64,000 bases of DNA, taken from the NCBI GenBank assembly GCA_008360975.2, contig CM039211.1, positions 7,811,522 through 7,875,521 on the forward strand, given 5' to 3'. Under the pieces are notes generated by a model, which was not told the DNA's origin, made no database searches, and saw only the letters and a program-made list of their open reading frames with translations. A program made the translations under genes and the position numbers. Within the stretch, counting starts at the first letter, position 1; each line of letters opens with the position of its first letter. This DNA is from Lichenostomus cassidix. Taxonomy: Eukaryota > Chordata > Aves > Passeriformes > Meliphagidae. Below, one piece after another: positions 22,155-35,334 of the stretch.

Positions 22155-22290
22155 CAGTAGAATCATCATAGAATCACTGAATAGCCTGGTTTAGAAGGGA
22201 CCTTAAAGATCATTTAGCTAAAGCCCCACTGCTGTGGGCAGAGGCACTTTTCTCGAGACCAGGTTGCTCAGAGCTCCATTTAATTCCTCT
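22155..22290 (-). mobile_element. CR1 LINE 3' end fragment
   Basis: An inverted CR1 tail (ATAGAATCACTGAATAGCC, GAAGGGACCTTAAAGATCA) followed by AGGTTGCTCAGAGCTCCAT. Confidence 0.85.
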
Positions 22291-22504
22291 TTAGAGGAAA
22301 ACATTTAGATGTTCAACACCAAGAAATGTTTAAAGCAGATTATTTGCATATTGAAATTCAATGTTTTTCCATTTATATAATAACAGTTACCTGAATGGTA
22401 AGAGCTGTGTCTCTTAGGAGAAGAAACAAAACATGGGTGACACAAATGAATTGCTCCTTTTGTGCTGTTCTATTTAGTTCCAAGGAATATATGTACAATC
22501 TCTT

Positions 22505-22960
22505 TTTCCTGGAGGCTATGACAACACCTAATCCAGCATTACACCACATCCCCAAGTGCTACATCTACCCATCTTTTAAATATCTCCCGGGATGGTGATT
22601 CTACCAGCTCCCTGGGCAGCCTATTAACAGCCATGCCTGATAACCCTTTCCATGAAGAAATTTTGCCTCATCTCCAGTCTAAACCTCTCCTGGTGCAACT
22701 TGAGACCATTTCCTCTCATCTTACCACTTGTTATCTGGGAGAAGGGTCTGACCCCCACCTGGCTACAGGTTTGTCATCCCCAGGTTTATCTCTATTGAGC
22801 CTATTTTTCTCCCTTTTCCCTTTCAAATCTAGTTTAAAGCTGTTGCAATGAACCTGGCAAACTGCAACAGTCCTTTTCCTGATTTGACACAGGTGTATCC
22901 CATCTGTTGCAAGCAGGGCTGGTGTTATATAGCCCAGCACATGGACAAAACCCATTATAT
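22505..22960 (-). mobile_element. CR1 LINE fragment, different subfamily
   Basis: It contains CR1 landmarks such as CTCCCTGGGCAGCCTATTAA, CTCCAGTCTAAACCTCTCCT and TTGAGACCATTTCCTCTCAT in reverse orientation, with no 3' tail. Confidence 0.8.
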
Positions 22961-25655
22961 TGTTCTCGTGACAACAGTCATGGATCCAAGTATTGATCTA
23001 CTGGGTATTCATGTTTCTCTCCTCATCATTTCCTCCAACTGGAAGGATAGAGGAGAATATGCTTGCACTCCTGATCCCTTAACCGGTCATCCTCAAACCC
23101 TGAAATATCTCTAGACAGCGCTTGGAGTTCTTACTGCGACTTTGTCACTGCCAGAGCAGAAAATCAGTTGTGGGTGATAATCCAAGGGCTGTATCAGAGT
23201 ACAGCCAGTACCAGTTTTGTCACCATGTGTTTAACAAGGGCCCCAGGGAGGCAGAAGGTACCTTAGGGTATTCAAAAGGCATCTGGACAGTCCTGGTTAC
23301 CTACCTAGGCTTTCAAGAGTGGGAAGGCAACTTTAAGGAACAAGTCCTACTTAAGTCTTTGGGCTAAGACAATGTCCTTGCAGGGGACTAAAGTGTCCAG
23401 CTTCTTCTGGGCCGAGTAGGGTAAATCACTCGGGTGCCCCCACTTGAACAGCTCATTCAAACAGCATCTGCTTCTTCTTACTGCTCTGACTGATGGCTTG
23501 ATTACTGAGTTCTGTCCAACCCCATTTTGAGGAGGTCACCCCAAGAACAGAGGAGAATTTTGACTCCTCTTTGCAGTTATGGACTGCTGAGAGGTTCTAA
23601 TCACAGTTTCGAAGGCATTGCACTGCTGAACACACCACCAAGTCAGCATTAAACAACTAAGGGAATTTAATCCTCAGAACTGTGAGCTTGATTGATTTAA
23701 TGGACTGTCTTTAGGTAGTACTTAATATCAGACAGACAAAGTATTCTTGAGGGGGTGGAGGCTGGGGGTGCTCAGCATGTAAAAATGCTACCAGAATTGG
23801 CCATCTGATCCCATGAAGCTGAATTTTCCAACCTTGAGCCTCTCAAAACATTTTAAAATAAATTGTGCCCAAAATTCACAAGCAAAGGAGGAAATTAGTG
23901 CGCAAAATTAGGATTTTACCAGGTAAAATCCCTGGTATCAGAAATCTAAGTCCACTTACAAGGGTTAAAAACCCCCGTTGGTCCCTTGAATGGACTCCAT
24001 AATAGATTACACCTTTCTGACAGATTATTTGTTGTGGTTTTGGCAAATGCTTTTTTAAGTCTGATGGAACTTGACAAAATCATTTTAAGTGTATGCAGGT
24101 TATGTTTAGACACTGAAACACTAATTACAGTATATGAAAATGTAGTTAAATACACTATTTTTGTTTGTAATTGACCACAAACATGTTTTAGATAAACTGG
24201 ATAGGATGAAAAATATTTTCCAGGATATTTTTCTCTACTTAGATCTTAGAAGAGAACACAGTTAACAAAAAGTAAAATTTCTCCACTTTCCTTTAACTTT
24301 TAACTTTGGAGAAAAAAGTGTGTGCCTGAGAAACCACTGGCCTGAGTGCAGTTATTTGGGTCAGAAAGCACACAGAGAAAACTTTCAGACATTCTCCCAT
24401 TCCTACATTGGGACAGACATACAAGTATATCGTCCCCAGTCCTAGAAATAAATAAGACTTTAAAAAGTCTGGACATGCCTTTCACCACTTTATAAGATAC
24501 AGTTTTAAAGATACAGTTTCTTTTATGAGAAATAAGACTATGAGTATCACAGCTCTTGGATCTGGAGGAGACACCTCGTCAGTGATTTTGGGAAGTCAAT
24601 GACACAGTGTTGCTCCAAGGAGTTTTTCAAAGTAATTGAGATGAGAAATTTGAACCTCCTGCATCCAATTTTTAAGTTCTGCATCCTGTGTGTTGGGTTA
24701 ACAATTTCTGAAGAAGGCTTGCATTTTCTTTCTTGTAAGGACCAAATATAATGGAGAATTAACCTACTTTGTTGAAAAGGACTTCATTACATTTTTACAG
24801 AAAATACCAGATAAGGTTTCCGGGATGTTTTTACTTTCTAGTTGCACAGAGGGGGAAAGAAAATATTGGCAGCACCATACATAAATAAATCACATGGCTT
24901 TTTACACCCCAGCCACTAAATCACTCAACAATTGTGTTCAGCTCCACAACAGATAAATCAACTATTTGGAAGGAGAGTCTTAAAAAGTTCTTAGGTAAGG
25001 GATTGCAAAAGAAAGAATATAACTCCTAAGATGTCATTTGTTAGGAACAGGAACAAAACTAGCCCCTAAGGAGTTCAGTTTCTGATACTCAGATTAGGGA
25101 TATTCCAAAGTTTATTGCAGAGTAACTGGGGAAAAAAAGCAAAAAAACCCCATGCCGTTTGAACTCCAGTATTTTTTAGGAGTGGAAACTAAATGGCTCC
25201 CAAAATAACTGAGATTACAAAATAGCACAGGTTGCCTGTCCTAAAGAGATATGAGGAGGGCATCCACTAATTACATCAAAAAATTGCTTTCAACTTAAGG
25301 AACATATATGATTAATTGAAAAAGTTCCTAATTTTGTTATTTTCCTTTATATCTTTAATTCTATGTGAATTTGCTATGCCTTTCCAATTTTGAAAGACCA
25401 TATGGTCTTTCAAAGACCATACATGGGCTAAAGTGATGAATATTTAGTACAGTCTCTCCTAAGTAAGAATTGAAAGAATTACACCACTGGCAAATGCCCT
25501 GCTCCAATCCTAGGTATTATATTATAGAAAGTATCAGAATAAGGCTAACTTCTTCTCCAGTGGAAATCAATGGAAGTCGTAGCATAAGGAGGTATATACA
25601 AGCCTTTCCCACACGCTCATAACTTATTCCTTGTTTTCTGGGGTAAATATGTTAA
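22961..25655. other. Intergenic DNA with one perfect palindrome
   Basis: No gene recognised. The 23.1-23.5 kb part may be an old unidentified repeat. A 26-bp perfect palindrome at 25389-25414 is listed separately. Confidence 0.4.
25389..25414. repeat. 26-bp perfect palindrome plus partial third copy
   Basis: The arm TTTGAAAGACCAT is followed directly by its exact complement with no spacer, and AAAGACCATA is repeated immediately after. It could extrude as a cruciform, or it may reflect a small templated insertion. Confidence 0.85.
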
Positions 25656-25724
25656 TTTTCAGCCATGTTTGACTAAATATCTGTGCACTACATTATTATA
25701 CTCAGCATATACAGATGGATATGT

Positions 25725-25990
25725 ACCCTGTGGAGAGGGAATGGCTCAATTGCATGAAGTTTTCCTACAGGATGGCTTGAAAGGCAGAACCAGAGGCAAG
25801 GGCAATATGTTGGGTGTGCTTAATAGACTGCCCTACCTAGAAGTAGTGTTGGATGAAACCTTCCAAAAACAGTTGGAAGAAGCTTCAAATTTGCAGGTCT
25901 TGGTCATCATGGAAGACTTGAACCATCAGAACATCTCCTTGAAGATACTTGCCTGTGCTATGTCTAAAGCATACATTTCAGATCATTGTT
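25725..25990 (+). mobile_element. CR1 LINE fragment, endonuclease region
   Basis: A plus-strand frame from 25669 to 26037 contains FQKQLEEASNLQVLVIMEDL followed by NHQNIS. This corresponds to the CR1 ORF2 endonuclease signature LEEASxxQALVLMGDFNHPDI, with the D-F-N core changed to D-L-N. It is an internal fragment without a 3' tail. Confidence 0.75.
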
Positions 25991-26096
25991 CCTGGAGAAA
26001 TAGTTCTCCATTCTTTAACCACAGGCAAATTTCTCTATGACCATTTTTAGCCAGAAACAGAAATACCATACAAGCTTGAGCCACACAGTCTCAGAT

Positions 26097-26143
26097 TTTT
26101 CTATTCTATTCTATTCTATTCTATTCTATTCTATTCTATTCTT
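26097..26143 (+). repeat. (CTATT)n microsatellite
   Basis: About eight perfect CTATT units plus partial units. Confidence 0.95.
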
Positions 26144-26144
26144 T

Positions 26145-27880
26145 CTATCCTGTTCTAACCTCCCGACATTTGATTTGGTGCTGAATGTCTACAAAGATGA
26201 GAGAAGACAGTCCACCACTCAAGCCTCTGAGGTCATTACTGATGACACGTAAAGAAAAGATGAGCAACAAAATGGAAACCAACAACTAAATAGCACAGAT
26301 CTTCCAATAAACATCATCTTAGGTGCCTCCCCAAGGCAACACCATCTCTCCTGTGGAGAATCCTGTTTGCTGATGGGGGAACCAGAGGAAATCCATGGAC
26401 AAGCCTAGAGCCAAAGCCCTATTGCAGACAGCAACAACATGAGCTTTGTGCAAGTCTCTGATTAAACCAACATGCTCCTCACCATCTGAAAAAAATAATC
26501 AACCCAAAAAGGTTTTAGATTGTTGGCTCATGATATTCTCCCTCTGTAAATATTTATCCTATTAGAAGAGTGATTTTCAGGGAAATCCCTTTAGATTGGA
26601 GGAGACTGCTATCCTGTTCTGAGAAAGTCTTTTACTTGATTACTGAATCTTGGTAGAAAATAAAAGATTTACCCAGAAAAACAGATTTCTGCCACAGAAG
26701 ATTTTAATGTAGAAGCTGAGAGAGAAGTTGTTTGGTGTGGAAAAGCCAATGGTGAGTAAGGACAGTATTTTGGTTATCTTCCCTCTTTCGATGATGTTAC
26801 TTACAGCAAGAACTCTGCCTTGGTCTCTTTGAAGCCACTGCTTATCATAACTAAGCACAGCTATAAAGGAATAAAATAATTTTAAAATACAAAATCATAG
26901 TGGGTAAAGTTCAAGTTGAATTACAGTGGGCAGGGATTATGACATTCAAACTGAGCTATTTTTAAAATATATTAGCAGTTGGTGAATGAAGGAAGGAAAC
27001 AGCTGATATTTCAGAAGGAAATATAAACAAAGGCAACACTTCTTTGTTCATAGAAATACATAGACTTAGAACAGCTGTCAAGAGATGATAATTTTCACCC
27101 TTTCTCAAGGCATAATCATTTATATCTATACTACTTTTGACAAAGAGCCTGTCAGCATGTGCTTGATCACATCAAGCTGTGAAAACAACAAGACTGCTCG
27201 AGACAAGTTTCTGTAGTGCCTCCTATTCGAACAGTGTTTTCTTGTGTTTGTACTACACCACCCATACCATACCTTAATGTCATTGATTGATACCTTTCCT
27301 ACCTGGAAGAAAGAGAACACACCACTTTGCTCTTTACATTTGTTTTCTTTACTCTTGAGAGATGTCATTTTCCCTTGGAGATTTGTACTTGAACTGAGCA
27401 ACAAAAATTTCGTCAAACTACTTTTAAAGGTCAGTTAGACCTCTAATGATTCATGGTCAACATTTTTTTTTCAAGAGAAACTAGATTCAACTTTTCAGCT
27501 GAGAGGTTATGAGCCTTGTTGAAAATGACATTTTAAGTTCCAAATCACATTATAATGTTTGCATTTTCTTTTCCCTTTTCTTAAATTGGTGAATCATGCT
27601 CAGTTTTTATAGTATTTTTTGCTTTAATCTTAGTAACAGAAAGTTAAACTGTGGTTAGGTGCTTAATCTACAGGGTTTTAAAGAATTTAGTATTAATCAC
27701 TTTCCTTTCTTCCAATGCCAAGGATGCTAGAGGAGTGGTATTACAATTCCTTATTAAAAAGAAATAAATTTTGGGGAATTCACAAATTCCATAAACATTT
27801 TTCCCTTTGGTTTAGCAATGATACACATCTTGCCCATGTGGATCTTGGTTTGGTTTTCCTTTTCTCTGTTTTTCTCTGCA
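26145..27880. other. Intergenic DNA, nothing recognised
   Basis: AT-rich. No gene, RNA gene or clear repeat. Confidence 0.45.
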
Positions 27881-27884
27881 ACAT

Positions 27885-28345
27885 GTCTAGAGAAGGGCAA
27901 CGGAGCTGGAGAAGGGTCTGGAGCACAAGTCTGATGAGGAGCAGCTGAGGGAGCTGGGGGAGCTCATCCTGGAGAAAAGGAGGCTCAGTGGGTACCTTCT
28001 ACCTCTGTACACCTCCTGGCAGGTGGGAGTCGGGCTCCTCCCCCAGGTAACGAGTGACAGGACAACAGGAAATGACCTCAAGATGCACGGGGGGGGGGAG
28101 GAAGGGCGGGTTAGATTGGATATGAGGAAGAATTTCTCCCTGAAAGGCTTGTCAAGCACTGGAACAGACTGCCCAAGGAAGTATTCAATCACCATCCGTG
28201 GAATTGTTCAAAAAGCTTGTAGTTGTGGTACTCATTGATATGGGTCAGTAGTGGACTTAGCATTGTTAGGTTAACAGTTGGACTCAGTGATCTGAGAGGT
28301 CTTTTCTAGCGTAAATGGTTTTACGATCCTATGATTTTCAAAATG
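27885..28345 (+). mobile_element. CR1 LINE 3' portion
   Basis: It begins AGAGAAGGGCAACGGAGCTG, includes GAGGAAGAATTTCTCCCTGA and ends with TACGATCCTATGATT, the degraded CR1 tail. Standard avian CR1, 5' truncated. Confidence 0.92.
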
Positions 28346-30120
28346 GGTGTTTGATTTGATATTTTCATCCTCAAACTTAAAACAGTTCCATCATTAAAAT
28401 GGAACTTCAAGAAGAATTGTCAAGAAACACAGTTTTGTAAATGTCCTCAGTCTGAGCAGAAGGATGTTTGATATAGCAAGATCCAAACAGTATGAGTACA
28501 TGAAGTAGAATGCTCAAGACAAATTATGCGTCAAGATGATGTATTTGATGGTGACTCTCCTTTTCTCAGTTACAATTATACACTTTTAAATTATGGTATA
28601 TAACGTGCTTAGGGAATGGACTGAATTTATATGGCCATATCTGAATTTTGAGCTTGATCCCAAGGGGTGCCTTGCTTTTTTGTGTCCTCTTGCCTGTTGC
28701 TGCTTTGAGAGTTCATTTGGTGGAACAGGAAAACCCCCCATTTCAAGGAGGGGCTTCTTGGGTTGTACACCCTTCTGAGCACAGTGCCTGCAAGGCTCTG
28801 CTCTTCCTGGTGGAAAAGTCCTGGGATTCCTGGACATTTGGAGAGAGTGGGTGGCCTGGTCCTGACTCAGCAGAGCCACATACCTGCCAAGCTGGAGAAA
28901 CTGGGGAGGGCAAATTGCTGTAATGAGAACAGCTTCAGAGAGATTGTGGAGGTGAAAAGAAAGCAGTGAGACAGCCAGAAGGAACCCCATTACATCCATC
29001 ATGATGTAATGGTTTTGTCAGAAGACTCACTACCAGCCTCCAACATTTGATGAGTAGCTGCAAGGGGGCCAAGACCAAATTTAATCTCTGCTTTTGCCTT
29101 GTATAGGACTGAAACAGACCCAGGAGAACAGAAAAACAAGATTCAGGCCCATAAAGCTGCAATTATTGTATTATCCTGTCTCAAGCAATTAATCCTTTGG
29201 AAAAGAGCACTAGAAAAAAGTCATGTAGAAAATGGGTGCTGCCTAGGCTTACTAACCCAGTTTCTGATATTAGCGGTTCAAGGTCTTCCTCAGCTGGAGA
29301 CAGCTTTCCATCAGTGACAGTCAGTGGCCCTCAGTGGACCTACCCAGCACAACATGATCCCAGCCCTGCCTGATTTCATTCAAACATTCTGTTTTCATGG
29401 CTCCTATAGCAATTTATTGCCGCAGCTTGATGATGAGTTCTGTAGGAAAATGCTTCCATTGTCTGGTTTAAATCTGATGTCTAAGATTTCATGTGCCTTT
29501 TGTCCTAAGAAATGGTGCATATTCATTCCCTAGTCCATTGAAAATTTTGCAAGTCCCTATCCACAGTTATGTCTCATGGGTCGAAGAGCTTCTAAATCTC
29601 CTGTCACAGAAATTCCATCGTCTTTTCTTTTCTGATTTGTCTTTTTTTTCATACGAGAGAAACAGAAGTGCACTTGGTATTCATAATGAAGTATGTGAAT
29701 CTACACAATCGCAGAATCATTTTTGTTTTCAGCTCTTTTCCAATTCATGTAACTGTAGGAATAATATTGCAACCACAACACCAAAGAAATGTTTTAGATT
29801 AAAACCACATGATCTGTTAAAAGACACTGTCCATAAATATTGCCTTCTTAATGGGTTCCAGTATTTTATTTCCGTTTTGGATGCTTCTACATATGGAACT
29901 AATGGCTTGAACATCTATGACCTGAACAATTATACCTAACCTACAAAACACAAAAAGGGCAGTTTCTTTACCTATACATCATCTTCATTTATTACTATTG
30001 AATAGCCATTTTAACGCTCTGTCACTCCCTACTGTGCAAACCGTAAAGCTGCCCAAAGTTGCTATTAAAAATGGCAATTATTACACCATTTGCAAAAGTT
30101 GTCATCTCACCATTCAGCTC
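28346..30120. other. Intergenic DNA, nothing firm
   Basis: It contains a short hairpin at 28987-29012 and long chance frames on both strands. No homology recognised. Confidence 0.4.
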
Positions 30121-30129
30121 CTTCTCCTA

Positions 30130-30780
30130 GATCATATACATGAGAGTCAACATTAATTCTTGAGAGATCTTACAGTCAATGTCCTTTCCTTGTGAAACCT
30201 CACAATTTATTACTGGTATTTATTTCTCAACATTTAGCTTGTTGTTAGTCAACCTTACCCTCCCACGACAATTTAGTTTCTTTAAGAGACTTTCACAGGA
30301 GACCTTGTGGAGAGCTTTTTGTATTTCCGACTGTGATGTATGACTGACTCAACTTACACATCCGATTGCATCAGAGCAACTCGTAATGCTGGTGATGCAC
30401 AATCTCTGACGAAAACCATGCTGTTTCTTCCTGTGTATGATGTCCATCTCTGCTGTCTGCATATTCTCTTTTCCACTGCTGTAGTCATGCATTTACCTGG
30501 CACTGCAATCAGGCTTACTGGTAGTTAGATTTCCGGTCCACTCCTGGACAGCCACTGAGAATCTGGGTCCACACTTGACACCAGCCAGTCCTTCTCTGCC
30601 AGGGCATATTTGACCACAACTTCCACACTGCTGCTGCCATCTCAGCTATATCACATTTTGTTCTTTTCAAGAACCACCTGGAAGTTTTTGCTGTTCAGAG
30701 TCTCATTCAAAGCAGTTTTCTGAGAAAACCAAACTTTCATTTTCAGCCAAATCCTTAGACTTTTTGTCTGCCAAAAATGG
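30130..30780 (-). mobile_element. Probable ancient CR1-like LINE remnant
   Basis: Blocks such as AGGCTTACTGGTAGTTAGAT and ACTTGACACCAGCCAGTCC follow the inverted CR1 reverse-transcriptase region (GGCTGACTGGCCTGTAGTTC, then a CCAGTC block) in order. Strongly diverged. Confidence 0.45.
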
Positions 30781-31096
30781 AGCAATGCAATACTTTAGAA
30801 CTATGGGTATTTTTTTTTCTCTTGAGCATTCCTTTATTTTATTTTTTTTCTGTTAACTCCACAGCTTCCTTGGCATGGTTTCAGCTTCCAAAACAAATGA
30901 AAAAGTACTCATTATTTTGTTTTTATGTCTTTAAGTAGTTGTTCTTCTCTTTGTCTGCGATAAGTGCTTTCATGCCAAATTTCTCAAAAATTCGTTGGTG
31001 TCTCTGAGTTTCATTTGTGCTTGGCTCCTGTGCTAAAAAATTCCATGTCTTACAACTGGATAAGCATCATTCAGCTGAGGAACCCAGCTGCTTTTT

Positions 31097-31138
31097 GTGC
31101 ACGTGCGCGCGCGCGCGCGCGCGTGTGTGTGTGTGTGT
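31097..31138. repeat. Alternating purine-pyrimidine tract, (CG)n(TG)n
   Basis: An uninterrupted run of about 42 bases, about ten CG steps followed by eight to nine TG steps. This is the classic Z-DNA-forming composition. Confidence 0.92.
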
Positions 31139-31139
31139 T

Positions 31140-32700
31140 GTCTTTACAGTCCTTATTCATCTGCCGTAAACTTTTACTTGGTTTAGTGACTAAGATATCC
31201 ATGATGCTTGCAAATGTTTTATATTTTGACCTGTTCTTCCCAAGCTCCTTCTAACAATTTTTATTATTTTTATGTTGATCAGTGCACCCACACCTAGCCC
31301 ATTTAACTAAAATATTAATTCATCTGGGATTTTCTTCCCCTCTGTAAGAATACTTCTCTGGGGCATGTCGTGGTAAATTCTATGGGTGTTTAAGGCTTAT
31401 AGATTGAGCTGGGTGGCTTGGATTTTCTACAGCTAATCCGACTTCATTTTTCTTCTTGTGAGTACTCTGACAAGTTGATTCAAGAGGTAAAAATTTGTAG
31501 TGTCTAAAATTTCAGTCCCTGCATCATAATCCAATATGAATTTTTCATTGTTAATCAGGTGGCACCAGATCAACTGTAGTTGCTATTTTCTCAACAATAT
31601 GAAACTCTATGAGAATTCAATCACTCTTTATGTGGCCTGTTATAGTCTGTCAGACTTTCTGCTTTGTTGACAATTGAGTCTGTTAATTCTTTTTTCAGTG
31701 AATCAGTGTGTAGTTTTAGAAGAGGATATAGAAAATCTGGGATCTCAGAAACTCTGAGTAAGAAGCGGAGTCATCATGAAACCACTAAGGTAGGTCCCAG
31801 ACTGTCCAGAGCTGGCAGACTGTGCAAATTCTTGAAACACCTACTCTCCATCATGTGAAGAAATACACCAGAGAGAGGTTTTTCATACTGATAGTAGTGA
31901 ATCCCAGTGGATTGAAATTGTATGCCTGAACAGGAAAGGGCTAACATTAGGATTGTAGTACAGCTCACACAACTAGGACAGGGAGAGCAACATGTTAAGA
32001 GAGAGCAAAGAGGCTGCTGACGAAAACAAAAAAGATGATAAAAGATGAAAAAACTTGTGTAAAGTAGAGAAAGGCAGGCAAACAAATTTTTATGCTGGTT
32101 AAACCATGAGAAAACATTCTTAAAATGTTAAGTATCCTTGAGCTTCAATAACACTACTTAAAAATCCAAAACTATTGAAGAACTACTTGTCATTCTACAC
32201 ATTTTTTTAAAAACTTCAATTACTTCAATACTTGGCAGTCGCTGCGATTTAAATCAAATTGTAAGGAAATGAGTACTTTTGAAAAGGGTACTTCTGTGAT
32301 GAGTACTGCATGAGGAGAACCACAGTACAGTGGGTATGACTGTATATCGCTGAGCAGCTACAATTACACTGCTGCTTACATGAGTATTTGATGTACAAGT
32401 CTCCACGTTACTGCAGGTGAAAACCAGAAAGCCAATCCCATGCAAAGCTGTGGGACTCCATGTAGACTTCTAGAAGACTTCTAGATACAGCACTGCAATG
32501 TCAAATTTTGGGACGCTTGCTAGGATAGGCACGATGCAAGGCTGAGACTGCTGTGGGTTTTTGTCCAGGCAGCCATAGCATAGCCATACTTGAGCAACCA
32601 GAAATTATGAGAGTGTCCCCTTCAAGCCTTGGATGATTTATTTTCATTTATGTGAACTGATCATTTTATCATGTAGTGGTCTGCTTAATCTTTGACTTCA
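31140..32700. other. Intergenic DNA, nothing recognised
   Basis: AT-rich, possibly containing more of the ancient LINE at its left edge. No gene. Confidence 0.4.
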
Positions 32701-32704
32701 TTTG

Positions 32705-33318
32705 CTAAAGTCACAGAGGGTCGGAAGAGATCTTAAAGATCATCCAGTTGCAACTACTGCCATGGTCAGGGACACCTTTCCCCAGACCAGGTTGCTCACA
32801 GCTCCATCCAGCCTGGTCTTGAACACTTCCAGGAATGGGACATCCACAGCTTCTTTGAGCAACCTGTGCCAGGGCCTCACCACCCTCACAAAAAATAATA
32901 TCAAATCTATTCTTTTTCAGTTTGAAGACATCTCCCATTGTCCTGTCACTTCATGCCATTGTGAAAAGTCCCTCTCCATCTTTCTTGTGAGCTGCTTTCA
33001 CATACTGGAAGGCCCCAGTTAGGTGACCCTAAGAGCCTTCTTTTCTCCACGCTGAACAATCCCAATTCTCTCAGCCTTTCCTCACAGCAGAGGTGCTCCA
33101 TCCCTCTGATCACCTTGGTGCTCCATCCCTCTGGTCACCTCAGTGCCTCCTCTGGGCTCTCTCCAAATCCTTCCTGTGCTGGGACCCCAGAGCTAAGGCA
33201 GCTCTGCAGGTTGGGTCTCACCAGAGCAGGGTAAAGGGGCAGAATCATCTCCCTGCCCTGCTGCCCACAGGGCTTTGGATGCAGCCCAGGACACACTTGG
33301 CTTTCTGGGCTCTATCTG
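32705..33318 (-). mobile_element. CR1 LINE, 3' portion
   Basis: It shares long blocks with the 18.4-19.4 kb copy (GAACACTTCCAGGAATGGG, CAACCTGTGCCAGGGCCTCA, GCAGGTTGGGTCTCACCAGA), so both belong to the same subfamily. A local duplication of the CTCCATCCCTCTG block lies near 33096-33140. Confidence 0.92.
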
Positions 33319-33319
33319 A

Positions 33320-34900
33320 ATGATGGAGTGACATTCATAGCGCACAGTAAAAATCTGTGTAATAATGATAATAATCCATCATCTGTGAAAGATTCAATAA
33401 GCACAGTGTTAATATTTCCTTCTGTAACATTCTGCAAGTGTGATTGCTGGCGAAGAAAGACTGTCTTTGCTTACAGTAGCTTACATTAATCTCTACTGAG
33501 GACCTAGTGGCACTTGTAGGCTGACTTGGAGTAATGGTTATTGTTGGAGCCCTTTTCAAATGGAGGAAAATTGATGCAATATTTAATATAAGTTTTGGAG
33601 CAATAGCAGTTCTGGGCATAAATCTGCATTTGGAGTTTGAAGCCTGTTTGATGGCAAGATGAAAACTTTTAAAGCCTTGATTCTCTTGCTTTGTGTGTTT
33701 CTTCTCCTGAACACCCTAAATGAAGATGGATATTCCTGATAATTTGGTAATAGTACCTAGACAGTTGATTTTACAATTGTCTGGATTAGAAACCATAGCT
33801 AATGTAGCTACTTGAAAAGCAGACAAACAGGGGTCCAAATTTCAAGGAAGGAGAAAGTGACACAACTCATTTTCCAAGTCAATCATCACCATCATGGTTA
33901 CATGGTTTCTGTGGAAAATAATGTGCAAAAGAGTTCCTCTATTGTAAACTGTAAGAACAGATGATGCAAATTCCATATCACAGAGAGTAACAAGAGAAAA
34001 GTTATTGCAATATATTTCATTCAGTCTGGAAAAGACAAAGTCAGGTAGAGACCACTTTTTCTGGAATTGAGCGGGAGGAAGCAACATACCCTACGCTGTT
34101 CAAGCCTGAACAATATTTAATTTGCATTATCTCAAAATTTTAGTCAGAACTGCAAACATAAAATTAAACTTTAATATTTTAATTACTGATTTCATAATAC
34201 AGTTTCTGAAAGTGGTTACTAATTGAAATACAGAGGCTGACTAAGTGCCTTGATTTTACTCTGCACCCAATAGGGCATGTCTGCATGATTAATCTTGCAA
34301 GAGGGAAAGTCAACTTCATGGAACTTCCACAGAAAAATCTGTGGAAATATGTGGGAAGAAATTGGAAAGAAATTCACTTCAGGCAGAAACAAACAAATTA
34401 CCTAAGAGATTCACTGAAAGTCTCAAAATAATATTGGTAAAAAAACAACCAAACAAAAAAGTCCCAAACAAAACCAATGAGAAAAAACAACTGCACGAAC
34501 ATCTAAAGATATTTCTCACAAGAGTGCTTATAGTGAACTGATTTTAAAAAATTGGAGGAAGCTCTGTGAAAAATAATGTATTGATCTGTTACCAGTTCTG
34601 TAAGCTGTAATTCCTCTCACCATGCTGATTAACAGCTCATGGGGTACAAGGAAGTGTGAATCAGGATCTTCAGGATAGCTTAAGACATGTTCATGAAACA
34701 TAACTGGTGAATAACTGGGAAATTAACACAATTTCCTGAATTTGCGCCAATCTTAATGACAAATTCAGGAAACTAAATAGTAGAGTAGAAACAAATAGTG
34801 ATAGACTTCCATCTTTTTTGCAGAAGGAGTATGAGACAGTCAAACTGAAAATGAGGAAAAGTTCTATTAACAAATACGTGTTGTGCACGTGAAAATTCTA
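33320..34900. other. Intergenic DNA, nothing recognised
   Basis: AT-rich. No gene or clear repeat. Confidence 0.45.
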
Positions 34901-34907
34901 AATTTTT

Positions 34908-35330
34908 TGAATCATAGAACGAGAGAATAGTTTTGGTTGAAAGGGACCTTACAGAACAACCCATTCCAGCCCCCCTGCTATGGTCAGGGACAGCTTTCAC
35001 TAGGCCAGGTTGCTCAAAGCCCTACTCAGCCTGGCCTTGAACACTTCCAAGGATGGGCAATCCACAGCTTCTCCTGGTAACCTGTCCCAGTGCCTCATGT
35101 CCCTCACAGTAAAGAATTTCTTCCTCATATCTAATCTAAACCTGACCTCTCCCAGTTTAAAGCCATTCCCCCTTGTTCTATCACTACATGCCCTTCTCAA
35201 AAGTCCTTCTCTGGCTTTCTTGCAGGCTCCCTTCAATTACTGGAAGGTGATACAAGGTCTTGCTGGAGCATTCTCTTCTTCAAACTAAACAATCTCTCTC
35301 AGCCTGTCTTGACAATCAAAACTCAATACA
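34908..35330 (-). mobile_element. CR1 LINE 3' portion
   Basis: An inverted tail (TGAATCATAGAACGAGAGAA, GAAAGGGACCTTACAGAAC), then CTCAGCCTGGCCTTGAACAC and AGAATTTCTTCCTCATATCT. Confidence 0.92.
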
Positions 35331-35334
35331 ACTC

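Noticed and set aside
28586..29002. A 138-codon minus-strand frame with a hydrophobic start
   Set aside because: The opposite strand is open over the same DNA, and there is no homology or splice context.
29493..29939. A 148-codon plus-strand frame
   Set aside because: No motif, signal or family likeness. It may overlap an ancient LINE remnant and is likely chance.
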